Source: CADEGZ01 sp035443705
GTDB taxonomy: Bacteria > Pseudomonadota > Gammaproteobacteria > UBA6186 > Azoamicaceae
Reading direction: 5' to 3'
DNA: 21,913 nucleotides
Assembly (NCBI GenBank): GCA_035443705.1
Contig: DAORSV010000024.1
Location: 1 to 21,913, forward strand
Position 1 is the stretch's first letter. The number at the start of each line of letters is the position of its first letter. The notes beneath the pieces were generated by a model. That model worked only from the letters and a program-made list of their open reading frames with translations. It was not told where the DNA came from and searched no databases. Of this stretch, positions 1 to 7,075 are shown piece by piece. Both the position numbers and the translations under genes were made by a program.

Positions 1-313
1 AACTCTTCGACGCGGGTTCGGAGACAACGAGCTTTGATGACTCGATTCAGATACTACATTGGAAGCAGTGCTATTAGGCTGATGAAATTGAGTTAGTATA
101 GGCGGTTGATTCATTTGTTGTTGTGATGAAACTCTTCGACGCGGGTTCGGAGACAACGAGCTTTGATGACTCGATTCAGATACTACATTGGAAGCAGTGC
201 TATTAGGCTGATGAAATTGAGTTAGTATAGGCGGTTGATTCATTTGTTGTTGTGATGAAACTCTTCGACGCGGGTTCGGAGACAACGAGCTTTGATGACT
301 CGATTCAGATACT
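1..313. repeat. 129-bp tandem repeat, two full copies and one partial
   Basis: Copies at 1-129 and 130-258 look identical base for base. A third, partial copy (259-313) breaks off at ATACT. The period is 129 bp, exactly 43 codons, so the array stays in frame in the AAA ATPase gene. The array continues off the left edge, so the total copy number is unknown. Confidence 0.97.
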
Positions 314-1833
314 CCTAGCTGTGTAAGAGATTGCGAGCAACAGTTTGGACGAAAATAAATTTCTTCTGGTAGTATTGGTTGTAGTGGCGTATTTCGTTTG
401 TAGGCAATAACCACTGTTTCCAGTTGCCTTTTTAAATCCCTTGGTTCTAATGTGGCAGAACAAGATTTTTGCCTATTAATTGCCTCCTCAATAAACTGTG
501 CCTTTGTTCGGCCTCTATATTCGCTTGCTTGGAGATTATATTTTCTTATTAAGTCATCGGCAATCGGTATAAGTATATTAGTAATAGTATCTTCAGAAAA
601 ATTTTGAAAGTGAACTTCTGTAACTCTGGAACGTAACGCCGCATATGGATCTGGAAGAGAATGTCCATTACTACGCCTTATCTGTGGAATAGGTTGATTG
701 GCCGTTATAATAATAGAAAGTCTACTTATATCAACAAACGCATTAAAATATGGACTAAAATATTGTTTTTTTTCAGGGTCCAAATAATCTAACAGAAAAG
801 ATAAGGCTGGTGGTGTACCACCGCTTTGTTCATTTGCAAGCAAAATTCTGTCAAAATCTTCTATGATTAGTATAGCATTGAGAAAAGACTTTCCATTTCT
901 ATTTTTATTCATTAATGCTTTCGCTAGCAGTCCAGGATTGTGAGTCATCATAGTTCTTTCACTTCCTTCTAGGCTTTCAATTGATAAGTCTTCAACTCTT
1001 CTAATAGGGGGAGTAAAACACGGTAAAGCTAATATTTCAGCCAATTTTCTTGCACTGGTGCTTTTCCCGGTTCCAGGTTCACCATGAAAATAATATATAC
1101 AACGATTACTTGTGAGAGATGTATTTTGCTCACGAGAGTTAACTATAAATTTAGTTGCTATACTTTCTAATTTTTGTAATAACGGTGAATCAAAATTTCT
1201 AAAGAAAGCGTCTTGTGTCACACGTTGAACCGCTTCATCCTCTATTGGAAAGCTTGAATCTGGCATTTCTAAAGCATTGTCAATAAATTGTCTAACCAAT
1301 TCAAGATAAACACCTTCTTCTCTCGCTAATAATAGTGCCTTCTCAATTTGGTCTTTTATTTCGCAAGACTCTATATTTCTTTTTTTTAAAATGTATTTTT
1401 TTTCTAAATCGCCCACTTGTTCTTTGTCTACGCCTTCTTCCAGTAACCTTAGTTCAAATGCTAGTTTAAATAACTCTTTTTTTGCTTCGTCCTTAGGAAT
1501 TGTCGAGAATGCTTGTTCAATATTATTAAAAGCGTTTCCCATTCCATATGGAAGAAATGCACTTAGAGGTTTTATAAACTTATTCCAAAATCCTCTTCCC
1601 TCATTGATTATTCCTTGATATTGCACTAGTCTATCCTGAGCATTTCGTGTAATCACTACAGTAAGTCTTTCTCTTTTTTTTCCATTAAGATATTTTATAA
1701 GCTCTGTCTCTAATGCCTCTCCTGCAAGAATACGATTGGCAGGCTTTTCGAAAAAATCCTTTTGCTCATAAATCGACTGATCAAAGATACCCTTATAGCT
1801 AACCGCAGCAGTTATTGAAATTTCACTAGGCAC
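1..1833 (-). CDS. AAA-family ATPase with tandem-repeat C-terminus (3' end off window)
   Basis: The frame is open for all 611 codons from a GTG at 1833 to the window edge, so the gene is partial at its C-terminus. A TAG lies ten codons upstream of the GTG with no ATG or TTG between, and AAGGGGGA sits about 6 bases ahead, which decides the start. Residues 1-230 are unrecognised and mostly helical. The AAA core follows: Walker A GEPGTGKST (251-259), Walker B ILIIEDFD (321-328, with Glu-Asp instead of the usual Asp-Glu), a sensor-1-like Asn in LSIIITAN (N379) and arginine-finger candidates in ALRSRV (R401, R403). From about residue 507 the protein is Ser/Gln/Pro/Asn-rich and consists of identical 43-residue repeats. 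Role unknown: an AAA remodelling ATPase whose low-complexity tail may bind partners (inference). It stands alone on its strand behind its own promoter. Confidence 0.85.
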   Translation of the reverse strand, partial: MPSEISITAAVSYKGIFDQSIYEQKDFFEKPANRILAGEALETELIKYLNGKKRERLTVVITRNAQDRLVQYQGIINEGRGFWNKFIKPLSAFLPYGMGNAFNNIEQAFSTIPKDEAKKELFKLAFELRLLEEGVDKEQVGDLEKKYILKKRNIESCEIKDQIEKALLLAREEGVYLELVRQFIDNALEMPDSSFPIEDEAVQRVTQDAFFRNFDSPLLQKLESIATKFIVNSREQNTSLTSNRCIYYFHGEPGTGKSTSARKLAEILALPCFTPPIRRVEDLSIESLEGSERTMMTHNPGLLAKALMNKNRNGKSFLNAILIIEDFDRILLANEQSGGTPPALSFLLDYLDPEKKQYFSPYFNAFVDISRLSIIITANQPIPQIRRSNGHSLPDPYAALRSRVTEVHFQNFSEDTITNILIPIADDLIRKYNLQASEYRGRTKAQFIEEAINRQKSCSATLEPRDLKRQLETVVIAYKRNTPLQPILPEEIYFRPNCCSQSLTQLGVSESSHQSSLSPNPRRRVSSQQQMNQPPILTQFHQPNSTASNVVSESSHQSSLSPNPRRRVSSQQQMNQPPILTQFHQPNSTASNVVSESSHQSSLSPNPRRRV

Positions 1834-1865
1834 GGGAATTCCCCCTTGAAGTTTTTTCTCCTATC

Positions 1866-1894
1866 ATATAAACACTAATGAGTTTTAGTTTCAA
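1866..1894 (-). promoter_or_regulatory. Likely promoter of the AAA ATPase gene
   Basis: On the minus strand TTGAAA (1889-1894) and TTATAT (1866-1871) are separated by 17 bases. Transcription would begin about 25 bases ahead of the GTG start at 1833. The rest of 1834-2143 shows no gene that I can support. Confidence 0.5.
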
Positions 1895-2143
1895 GGAAAA
1901 TTTGTATCTTCTCAAAACTAATAGTAAGTTGACTTTCCAGTAGTTGTATTACAAAATTTTCTGGAAATTAAAATGCTGATGAATAAACGGATCTAAAGTC
2001 CTATATGGTATTATGTCGTTTTACAAGAACAATTCTAACACACATCAGAGCAATGCACACGAACTAGTGAAATAACAACGCGGGACGCGAAACATCTTAT
2101 AATTTTAGCAATGGATGCTTTTGATACTTTTACAAAAAGATCC

Positions 2144-2416
2144 TTACAACAAAACACAAGCTGGATGCCTGGGAGTGTTTTCATAAGCTTGACGGGCAGA
2201 AACAATCGAAGGAGCTAAAACTATAGTAGAAAATATAACAGGTATAGCAACAGGCACTGTCGCTGCCGCTGTAAGTACGGGTACGCCGACGGCTGTTGCC
2301 GCACCTGCCACAGTTGCAATCCCTCCTGCAATAGAAGCCGCAGTTTGTATCCCTGCGTTTGCCGCATTTTGAATACGCTCACCCATAGTTGGTTCACTTG
2401 TAAAAAGATAAAACAC
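2144..2416 (-). CDS. Small hydrophobic Ala/Gly/Val-rich protein, unknown function
   Basis: A 90-residue frame starting at GTG (2416), with GGGAG about 10 bases upstream; an ATG at 2386 is an alternative start. Residues 20-75 are an almost unbroken run of Ala, Gly, Val, Ile and Thr with AxxxG-type small-residue spacing, which fits one long or two short membrane helices folding back on themselves. The C-terminus is short and polar with a single Cys. No family recognised. Membrane insertion is inferred from composition only. The gene sits alone between the AAA ATPase and a DUF2442 gene, and a 7-bp tandem repeat lies just upstream. Confidence 0.5.
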   Translation of the reverse strand: MFYLFTSEPTMGERIQNAANAGIQTAASIAGGIATVAGAATAVGVPVLTAAATVPVAIPVIFSTIVLAPSIVSARQAYENTPRHPACVLL

Positions 2417-2440
2417 TTTCAGTTACTCCCTTTTCACTTT

Positions 2441-2482
2441 AATCTTTAATCTTTAATCTTTAATCTTTAATCTTTAATCTTT
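2441..2482. repeat. Six tandem copies of AATCTTT (AAAGATT on the minus strand)
   Basis: Six exact 7-bp units end 24 bases upstream of the GTG start of the 90-residue hydrophobic protein, where the promoter or 5' leader should be. Arrays of this kind change length by slippage, so they can alter promoter spacing. No clear -35/-10 pair is visible around it. Confidence 0.95.
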
Positions 2483-2628
2483 AATAAAAACATGGATAAA
2501 AGACAATGTCAACTACAATAATTGACGGAAAATTTAATAAAAAATAGCTTTCATTTTGGGGTATGACAAGCATTGGAACGAAAAGTTACTCTAAGAGATT
2601 CTCTGCATACGTCTCGAAAATGTTCCTA

Positions 2629-2889
2629 TTACGGGTAGTAAGTGAGTGGATACTTTTCAGAGTTTTCCAAAACATCCAAATCTAAATCTATATCTAAAGC
2701 TTTCCAATGAAGATGCGATCCATGTAATAATTGAACATCGTAAATATCAGAAACTTTAGCCTCTTTGAACCAAGGATAGTCTTTATAAGAAAGAAAATAC
2801 TCTGTATCAAGTACAAGTAGCCACATCCCAAAGGGGGAAGTATGGATCTCAATTTCTGAAATGTTTTTTCCAAGCCCGTTTGATTTCAT
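2629..2889 (-). CDS. DUF2442-like protein
   Basis: 86 residues from the ATG at 2889, which has GGAGAG just upstream; a TTG at 2907 is possible but less well placed. The sequence (GMWLLVLDTEYFLSYKDYPWF, then the region to LLHGSHLHWKALDIDLD) matches the DUF2442 pattern: a short beta-rich fold describing a target near an aromatic-rich strand and an acidic ALDIDLD-like end. The start lies inside the 3' end of the DUF4160 gene (about 41-bp overlap), so the two are translationally linked. DUF4160/DUF2442 pairs are common in bacterial genomes and are often suspected of being toxin-antitoxin-like modules. That role is not shown here. Confidence 0.75.
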   Translation of the reverse strand: MKSNGLGKNISEIEIHTSPFGMWLLVLDTEYFLSYKDYPWFKEAKVSDIYDVQLLHGSHLHWKALDIDLDLDVLENSEKYPLTYYP

Positions 2890-3088
2890 CTGCTCTCTCC
2901 TCAACAATCGTTTGAATTTCTTTTAATTCTTTTTGCGATAAATTAAAATGCCGCGCCAATGCAACAATAGGTTCAAGCCAAAATTTTGCTTCTCCTTTAG
3001 GTGAGGAAACATGAATGTGCATTCTAGATTCTTCCTTAGAAAAGAAGAAGAAACGAAACCCTTTTTCTTTAAAAACGGTAGGACTCAT
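2849..3088 (-). CDS. DUF4160 protein
   Basis: 79 residues from the ATG at 3088. The family pattern is clear: an N-terminal strand with the aromatic run FRFFFFSKEE, then the signature HIHVSSPKGEAKFWLEP (residues about 24-40), then a helical C-terminal half (LSQKELKEIQTIVEE). It is the first gene of a two-gene unit with the overlapping DUF2442 gene. The pair resembles small toxin-antitoxin loci. The biochemical activity of the family is not established to my knowledge. Confidence 0.8.
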   Translation of the reverse strand: MSPTVFKEKGFRFFFFSKEESRMHIHVSSPKGEAKFWLEPIVALARHFNLSQKELKEIQTIVEERADEIKRAWKKHFRN

Positions 3089-3125
3089 TTACACAGCCCA
3101 ACTTGCAAAATTTTTAAAATACATC

Positions 3126-3692
3126 CTAAGCACTCACTTTGAGATATTTATACAAAGTTTCTCGGCTTATATTTAATTCTCTGGCAATTTGACTTTTAGT
3201 CTTGTTTCCAGAAAATTGCTCCTTTAGTAATGAAATTTGATCAGAATTAAGGGCTTTTTTTCTGCCCTTGTAAACACCGCGCTTTTTAGCTAAAGCGATC
3301 CCTTCACCTTGTCTCTCCTTGATCAAAGCGCGTTCAAATTCAGCAAAGGCACCCATGACTGATAATAACAGATTTGCCATGGGCGAGTTTTCCCCAGTAA
3401 AAATAAGGCTTTCTTTAATAAATTGAACGGTAACTTGCTTTTGAGTACATTGATGAACGATGGCTCTTAAATCATCTAAATTACGCGCCAATCTATCCAT
3501 ACTATGGACAATCAAAGTGTCGCCTTCTCGAATAAAATCTAGCAGCGCTTCAAGTTGCGGACGTTTAGTATTTTTAGCAGAAACGTAATCAATGAACGTT
3601 TTATCAAGCTTAATTGTATCTAATTGTCGAGCAGGATTTTGGTCTACACTACTCACTCTAATATAGCCGACGGTTTTTCCTGTCATAGGCAT
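3126..3692 (-). CDS. Serine recombinase (resolvase/invertase family)
   Basis: 188 residues, the usual length for Tn3-type resolvases and DNA invertases. The catalytic serine motif is GYIRVSS (Ser14), followed by the conserved SMDRLAR arginine motif (64-70), the FAEFER helix (about 116-121) that belongs to helix E, and a C-terminal helix-turn-helix (about 165-185, SQIARELNISRETLYKYLK). The ATG at 3692 has AGGAA 6 bases upstream. It catalyses cut-and-rejoin recombination at paired sites: plasmid multimer resolution, transposon cointegrate resolution or inversion. No transposase gene lies next to it, so multimer resolution of the carrying plasmid is a reasonable inference. A promoter and dyad repeats lie just upstream. 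Confidence 0.93.
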   Translation of the reverse strand: MPMTGKTVGYIRVSSVDQNPARQLDTIKLDKTFIDYVSAKNTKRPQLEALLDFIREGDTLIVHSMDRLARNLDDLRAIVHQCTQKQVTVQFIKESLIFTGENSPMANLLLSVMGAFAEFERALIKERQGEGIALAKKRGVYKGRKKALNSDQISLLKEQFSGNKTKSQIARELNISRETLYKYLKVSA

Positions 3693-3713
3693 GTTATTTC
3701 CTAACCTAATTTA

Positions 3714-3785
3714 TGTCTATTTATATTCTAGACACTCGCTGACAAGTTGTCAATTAATTAAAAAAATAACCTTATTTTGACAAGT
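3714..3785 (-). promoter_or_regulatory. Resolvase promoter with res-like dyads
   Basis: On the minus strand TTGACA (3748-3753) and TAGAAT (3725-3730) are separated by 17 bases, about 35 bases ahead of the resolvase ATG. Two dyads lie on and beside it. One is TGTCTA/TAGACA around 3717-3737. The other is TTGTCAA facing TTGACAA, with AT-rich DNA between them (about 3747-3784). This layout, with resolvase binding subsites over its own promoter, is typical of res sites and autoregulation. Subsite spacing has not been matched to a known res. Confidence 0.6.
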
Positions 3786-3851
3786 TTTAAATTATTTGCA
3801 AGCGTCTATTTAGGGTATACCTCAACATTACACACAACCGAAAATTCGTTT

Positions 3852-4226
3852 TTAACCAACGTATTCTCCACAATGCCTTTTTATAGAAAAAATAATTTCT
3901 TCATCACAAGGTTGCCATTGCGGCGAGTGAAAAAATTTTGATTTTTCATCCCAAATTAAAGCTACCTGAAAAAATGCTTCTTCGCTTGTTTGGTTAATAA
4001 TTCTTTCAATCCAAATAATGTTGTTGGCTTCGATTTCTTGAAGATGTTTAAAATAAACTTGTGTTGCTATCCGTTCATAAAGACTTGTAATTGAGATTCC
4101 CGCTTCTTCTAATGCTGTTATTACAACGATAACATAACCATTTGCTTTGTGGATCATTATCAGATCGTAAGCTCTGTCACCTGTTTCACTGTAAATAAAT
4201 TCTTCTTGATATAGTTTTGATAGCAC
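3852..4226 (-). CDS. Hypothetical protein, 124 residues
   Basis: The start is a GTG (4226) with GGAG about 9 bases upstream. The protein is a mixed alpha/beta soluble sequence with no signal peptide or membrane segment. An N-terminal part reads FIYSETGDRAYDLIMIHKANGY in two strands, then a central helix (LEEAGISITSLYERIATQV) and a tryptophan-containing C-terminal third. No family recognised. The neighbouring resolvase and Rpn-type gene suggest an accessory role on the element, but nothing narrower. Confidence 0.6.
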   Translation of the reverse strand: MLSKLYQEEFIYSETGDRAYDLIMIHKANGYVIVVITALEEAGISITSLYERIATQVYFKHLQEIEANNIIWIERIINQTSEEAFFQVALIWDEKSKFFHSPQWQPCDEEIIFSIKRHCGEYVG

Positions 4227-4290
4227 GATTTTTTACTCCATGACTGATTTACTAAAAAAACGAGTACACTATTTCACGAGATTTTTTTAT

Positions 4291-5202
4291 TTAATCATTA
4301 AAAACCTCATCTAAAGACTGGCTATTTAAAACCCGCTTACCCCATTTTACTAAAGTCTCGGCATCAGCCTTGTTAATTTTTTGCAGATAATTATCAGGGA
4401 CATTTTTAAATTTCCCTTCTAAAAAACATAGCAACATCGTCCCTTCGCCTTTTTCAATACCCATTCGTTCAAAGCTTGTAACATAATCCACGTGTAGTTC
4501 CTCCTCTAGACCTTCTATAATTTCTTTACATTTTAACTCAAGTTGTTTGGGTAAAGCGAATACCCAATCCATAAAAGTAAGCAGTGTCATGATATCTTCT
4601 CGCTTCCAATTACGAGTATATAACCACTTTATTAAGTTAATCTTACTAGTCAGTTTAGCCTCTGGTGATTGTTTCTCCAAGGTTGCTAGCTGAGCCAGGA
4701 TGACAGAAGAAAACGGGTTAGTAGACGCCTCTAGCTCTTTAACGCGAGATTTGTAGTCAATCAGTTTGATAATCGGAAATTTCATCTCCATGGACGAGCC
4801 CCACAGTTCTTCTCTATAAACACCAGGTCTCCAATTTTGATCTGCATCAATCAGAACAGCCAGGCTAGCGATAGGTTTATCGTGTAAATCTCGCAATCGA
4901 AGGCGATATATAAACATACGTTTCTCGAAGTCTACATCGCTTTGCCCTTGCACTTCTATATGGATTAGAACGTAAGCCTCATCCCCATTTTTTAAATAAA
5001 CTTCTACAAGCTTATCAACGATTCGGTTAGTGACGGGCGCATTTCTAGAAATTTTACTAAGCTCTTTATCGAGACTCTTATAGCCTTTCTTCCAATCAAT
5101 TTTTGAATGTTGTTCAGGCCAACAATAAGCAACAAAATCTTCAAAGTATATGTCTAAAACTTTTTTCCACGGGGTATCAAATTCTGATTTTGGTTGAGAC
5201 AT
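4291..5202 (-). CDS. Rpn/YhgA-like PD-(D/E)XK nuclease (transposase_31-type) family protein
   Basis: 303 residues from the ATG at 5202, which has GGAA about 8 bases upstream; a longer frame to 5274 lacks a ribosome binding site. The N-terminal third holds the PD-(D/E)XK-like core: Asp63 in VDKLVEVYL, then HIEVQG (81-86) giving the Glu83-x-Gln85 pair seen in this family, followed by FEKRMFIYRLRL and the PIASLAVLIDAD strand. The remainder is helical, with a MGIEKGEG segment near the C-terminus like that of many Rpn proteins. Rpn proteins are recombination-promoting DNases, and in many endosymbionts they occur as large paralogue sets. An unknown 99-residue gene lies upstream on the same strand and may be co-transcribed. 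Confidence 0.85.
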   Translation of the reverse strand: MSQPKSEFDTPWKKVLDIYFEDFVAYCWPEQHSKIDWKKGYKSLDKELSKISRNAPVTNRIVDKLVEVYLKNGDEAYVLIHIEVQGQSDVDFEKRMFIYRLRLRDLHDKPIASLAVLIDADQNWRPGVYREELWGSSMEMKFPIIKLIDYKSRVKELEASTNPFSSVILAQLATLEKQSPEAKLTSKINLIKWLYTRNWKREDIMTLLTFMDWVFALPKQLELKCKEIIEGLEEELHVDYVTSFERMGIEKGEGTMLLCFLEGKFKNVPDNYLQKINKADAETLVKWGKRVLNSQSLDEVFND

Positions 5203-5296
5203 TTTTACGGTTCCAATATAAAAACAAAAATATCGTCGGCTATCAATTTTAAAAAATTGATAGCCACTTGCCATTTTTTAATCAATAGCTTATTCG

Positions 5297-5596
5297 TCAA
5301 TGGATTATTTCTCCACCAGATCCAAACGGGGGAATTTTTTTACTAATAAGATGCTTTACTCGTATCAAATTGTTCAGCTGCTTTTCATTTAAAGTCTTTG
5401 CTGTTGTTACTATATCACTTATTGATAATAAGTAATATTGAATAGTCGTTTTTTTGCGATATAAAAAGTCACTGCTTGTTAATGCGACCTCAAACTTTGA
5501 GTCCATTTGAAAAAGGAATTCAGACAAAAGTTCTTGACAAGCTATGTGCTGATTCAATAACGGTAAGTAATCTGATAGACTGTTTAGTTGGGACAT
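5297..5596 (-). CDS. Hypothetical protein, 99 residues
   Basis: The ATG at 5596 is preceded by GAGGAG about 8 bases upstream. The sequence is helical and hydrophobic-polar mixed (LLNQHIACQELLSEFLF, then TAKTLNEKQLNNLIRVKHLI) without a clear membrane segment or known motif. It lies 94 bases upstream of the Rpn-type gene, so an operon is likely. It is divergent from the partition block; the 188-bp gap between them must hold promoters for both directions. Confidence 0.55.
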   Translation of the reverse strand: MSQLNSLSDYLPLLNQHIACQELLSEFLFQMDSKFEVALTSSDFLYRKKTTIQYYLLSISDIVTTAKTLNEKQLNNLIRVKHLISKKIPPFGSGGEIIH

Positions 5597-5734
5597 GGCC
5601 TAACTCCTCATAAGTTGGGTTGTGTTCAAGTGGCGTGTCGGTTCTTATAAAACCTACACGCTGCGTTTATTACGGTTACGTTACTCAGTATAATCTAAAA
5701 AAATTTTTTTGCAAACAATTTATTTTTTTTTTGC

Positions 5735-5740
5735 TATAAT
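5735..5740 (+). promoter_or_regulatory. -10 box for the RHH partition gene
   Basis: A perfect TATAAT lies 44 bases upstream of the RHH start. The best -35 is TTGCAA (5709-5714) with a long 20-base spacer, inside a strongly AT-rich tract. Confidence 0.45.
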
Positions 5741-5784
5741 GTAATTTTACTATTTAAAACTAAACGTGATAGCAGGTAATATGT

Positions 5785-5958
5785 ATGGGTAGAAAGGAGC
5801 TAAAGATAAAAAACGATGAAAAAATGGTTCATATGAGTTTTGAAATCCCCGTTGAACTTCGCAATGCTTTTAAAGCCAAAATTGCAAGCCAAGGAAAAAC
5901 CATTAAAGATGTTATGGTTATCATAATAGAAGAATATGTAAAATCCAATGGAAAATAG
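5785..5958 (+). CDS. Small ribbon-helix-helix DNA-binding protein (CopG/ParG-like)
   Basis: 57 residues. The pattern is RHH: a short basic N-terminus, a beta strand VHMSFEIPVEL (15-25), helix A RNAFKAKIASQG (26-37), a turn, and helix B TIKDVMVIIIEEYVK (39-53). Its place directly upstream of parA on the same strand fits a ParG-like centromere-binding partner or a CopG-like copy-number repressor (inference). An inverted repeat between this gene and parA is a candidate binding site. It is followed by a 133-bp gap that contains the parA promoter. Confidence 0.75.
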   Translation: MGRKELKIKNDEKMVHMSFEIPVELRNAFKAKIASQGKTIKDVMVIIIEEYVKSNGK

Positions 5959-6024
5959 TTATTTAGATAACAATTATAAATGTATTCCGGTTTTTTCTAT
6001 ATTTAATAAACAAATAAAAAAACA

Positions 6025-6076
6025 TTGACATTGCTACAGTTTCAAATATCATTATACATTACATATTATTTGAAAC
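6025..6076 (+). promoter_or_regulatory. parA promoter with overlapping 10-bp inverted repeat
   Basis: TTGACA (6025-6030) and TATCAT (6047-6052) are 16 bases apart. GTTTCAAATA (6039-6048) is repeated inverted as TATTTGAAAC (6067-6076); this dyad covers the -10 region and extends toward the parA start. It is a likely operator or partition (parS/parC-like) site for the RHH protein or for the N-terminal HTH of ParA. Confidence 0.65.
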
Positions 6077-6091
6077 AAAAGGATTTTAATT

Positions 6092-7075
6092 ATGAGTGCC
6101 GTACTTGGTAGTCTTACCCCAAACGAATTAGCTTGTGCTCTTGGAAACATTACTGTGCAAGGTGTATATCGAGCGTTAAAGTCAAAAGGAATTAATACAA
6201 TCGTTGCAAGTAACCGGCGAAAATACATTCCTTCCATAGAAGTTAAACGATTATTTGAAGATAGAGGTTTCCAATACCCAAAACAAAATATTTCTTTTCA
6301 AATTGTTAAAGGTGGTGTCGGAAAGACATCCCTGTCTTTCTCTCTTGCAATTAGAGCAAGTCATTATGGTGCCAAGGTTTTAGCTATTGATTTTGATCAA
6401 CAAAGCAACTTAACCAGATCCTTTAATATAGACGCAAGAGAAAAATCTGTTTGGATAAACATAGTTAGAGATAATGTTGAATGTTCAAAATCAATAATTA
6501 AAATTTCGGATTCTTTGGATGTTATTCCATCAAACCTTAATAATTCTAGGTTGGATATAGAATTGACACAATCCGCGTCAAACTTAAAAGATCTAATTAG
6601 AGACAAAATTTCATCAATACGAGAACAATATGATCTTGTTATCATGGATTGTCCGCCCGCGATTAACAAGATTAATACAGCAGTTACATGTGGTTCAGAC
6701 ATAATCATAATTCCTATTAATCCTGATCCGTATGCAATGGATGGTTTAGAATTTAGCATTGCTGAATTATTAAGAGTAAAAAAAGACTTTAAGCTAAATT
6801 TAGATTATAGAATAATTTGGAACAGATACGATGCTAGAGAAAGACTTGGAGCTTTATACATGCATCAAATTACAAAAGATGAAAAAAAGTTTGAAAAAAT
6901 ACTTCCAATTGTAATAAGAACAGATGCAACATTAAAAAACGCCATATTTGATGCCAAGACAATTTTTGAACTTCCTAAAAGATCTGCAATTAGAGAAGAT
7001 ATTGATCAGTTTACGAAAGAAATTCTTGGCATTAACGCATGGAATGAGCAACAAGTTAAAAATGGAGTTATATAA
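6092..7075 (+). CDS. parA: ParA-family partition ATPase with N-terminal DNA-binding domain
   Basis: 327 residues. Residues 1-60 look like a MerR-type helix-turn-helix (NELACALGNITVQGVYRALK), which is the type Ia arrangement in which ParA also represses its operon. The deviant Walker A motif is KGGVGKTS (73-80), Walker A' contains AIDFDQQSNLT (98-108), and Walker B is DLVIMDCPP (181-189). It should bind ATP, coat the nucleoid and move plasmid copies apart. No ParB-like gene follows. The upstream RHH protein may take that part. The stop codon overlaps the ATG of the rep gene by one base (TAATG), so the two are translationally coupled. Confidence 0.95.
   Translation: MSAVLGSLTPNELACALGNITVQGVYRALKSKGINTIVASNRRKYIPSIEVKRLFEDRGFQYPKQNISFQIVKGGVGKTSLSFSLAIRASHYGAKVLAIDFDQQSNLTRSFNIDAREKSVWINIVRDNVECSKSIIKISDSLDVIPSNLNNSRLDIELTQSASNLKDLIRDKISSIREQYDLVIMDCPPAINKINTAVTCGSDIIIIPINPDPYAMDGLEFSIAELLRVKKDFKLNLDYRIIWNRYDARERLGALYMHQITKDEKKFEKILPIVIRTDATLKNAIFDAKTIFELPKRSAIREDIDQFTKEILGINAWNEQQVKNGVI

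Noticed and set aside
1..313. Tandem repeat considered as a CRISPR array
   Set aside because: Units are contiguous 129-bp copies without variable spacers and lie in frame in a coding sequence.
1391..1618. Plus-strand 75-codon frame
   Set aside because: Antisense shadow of the AAA ATPase gene, whose frame is continuous there.
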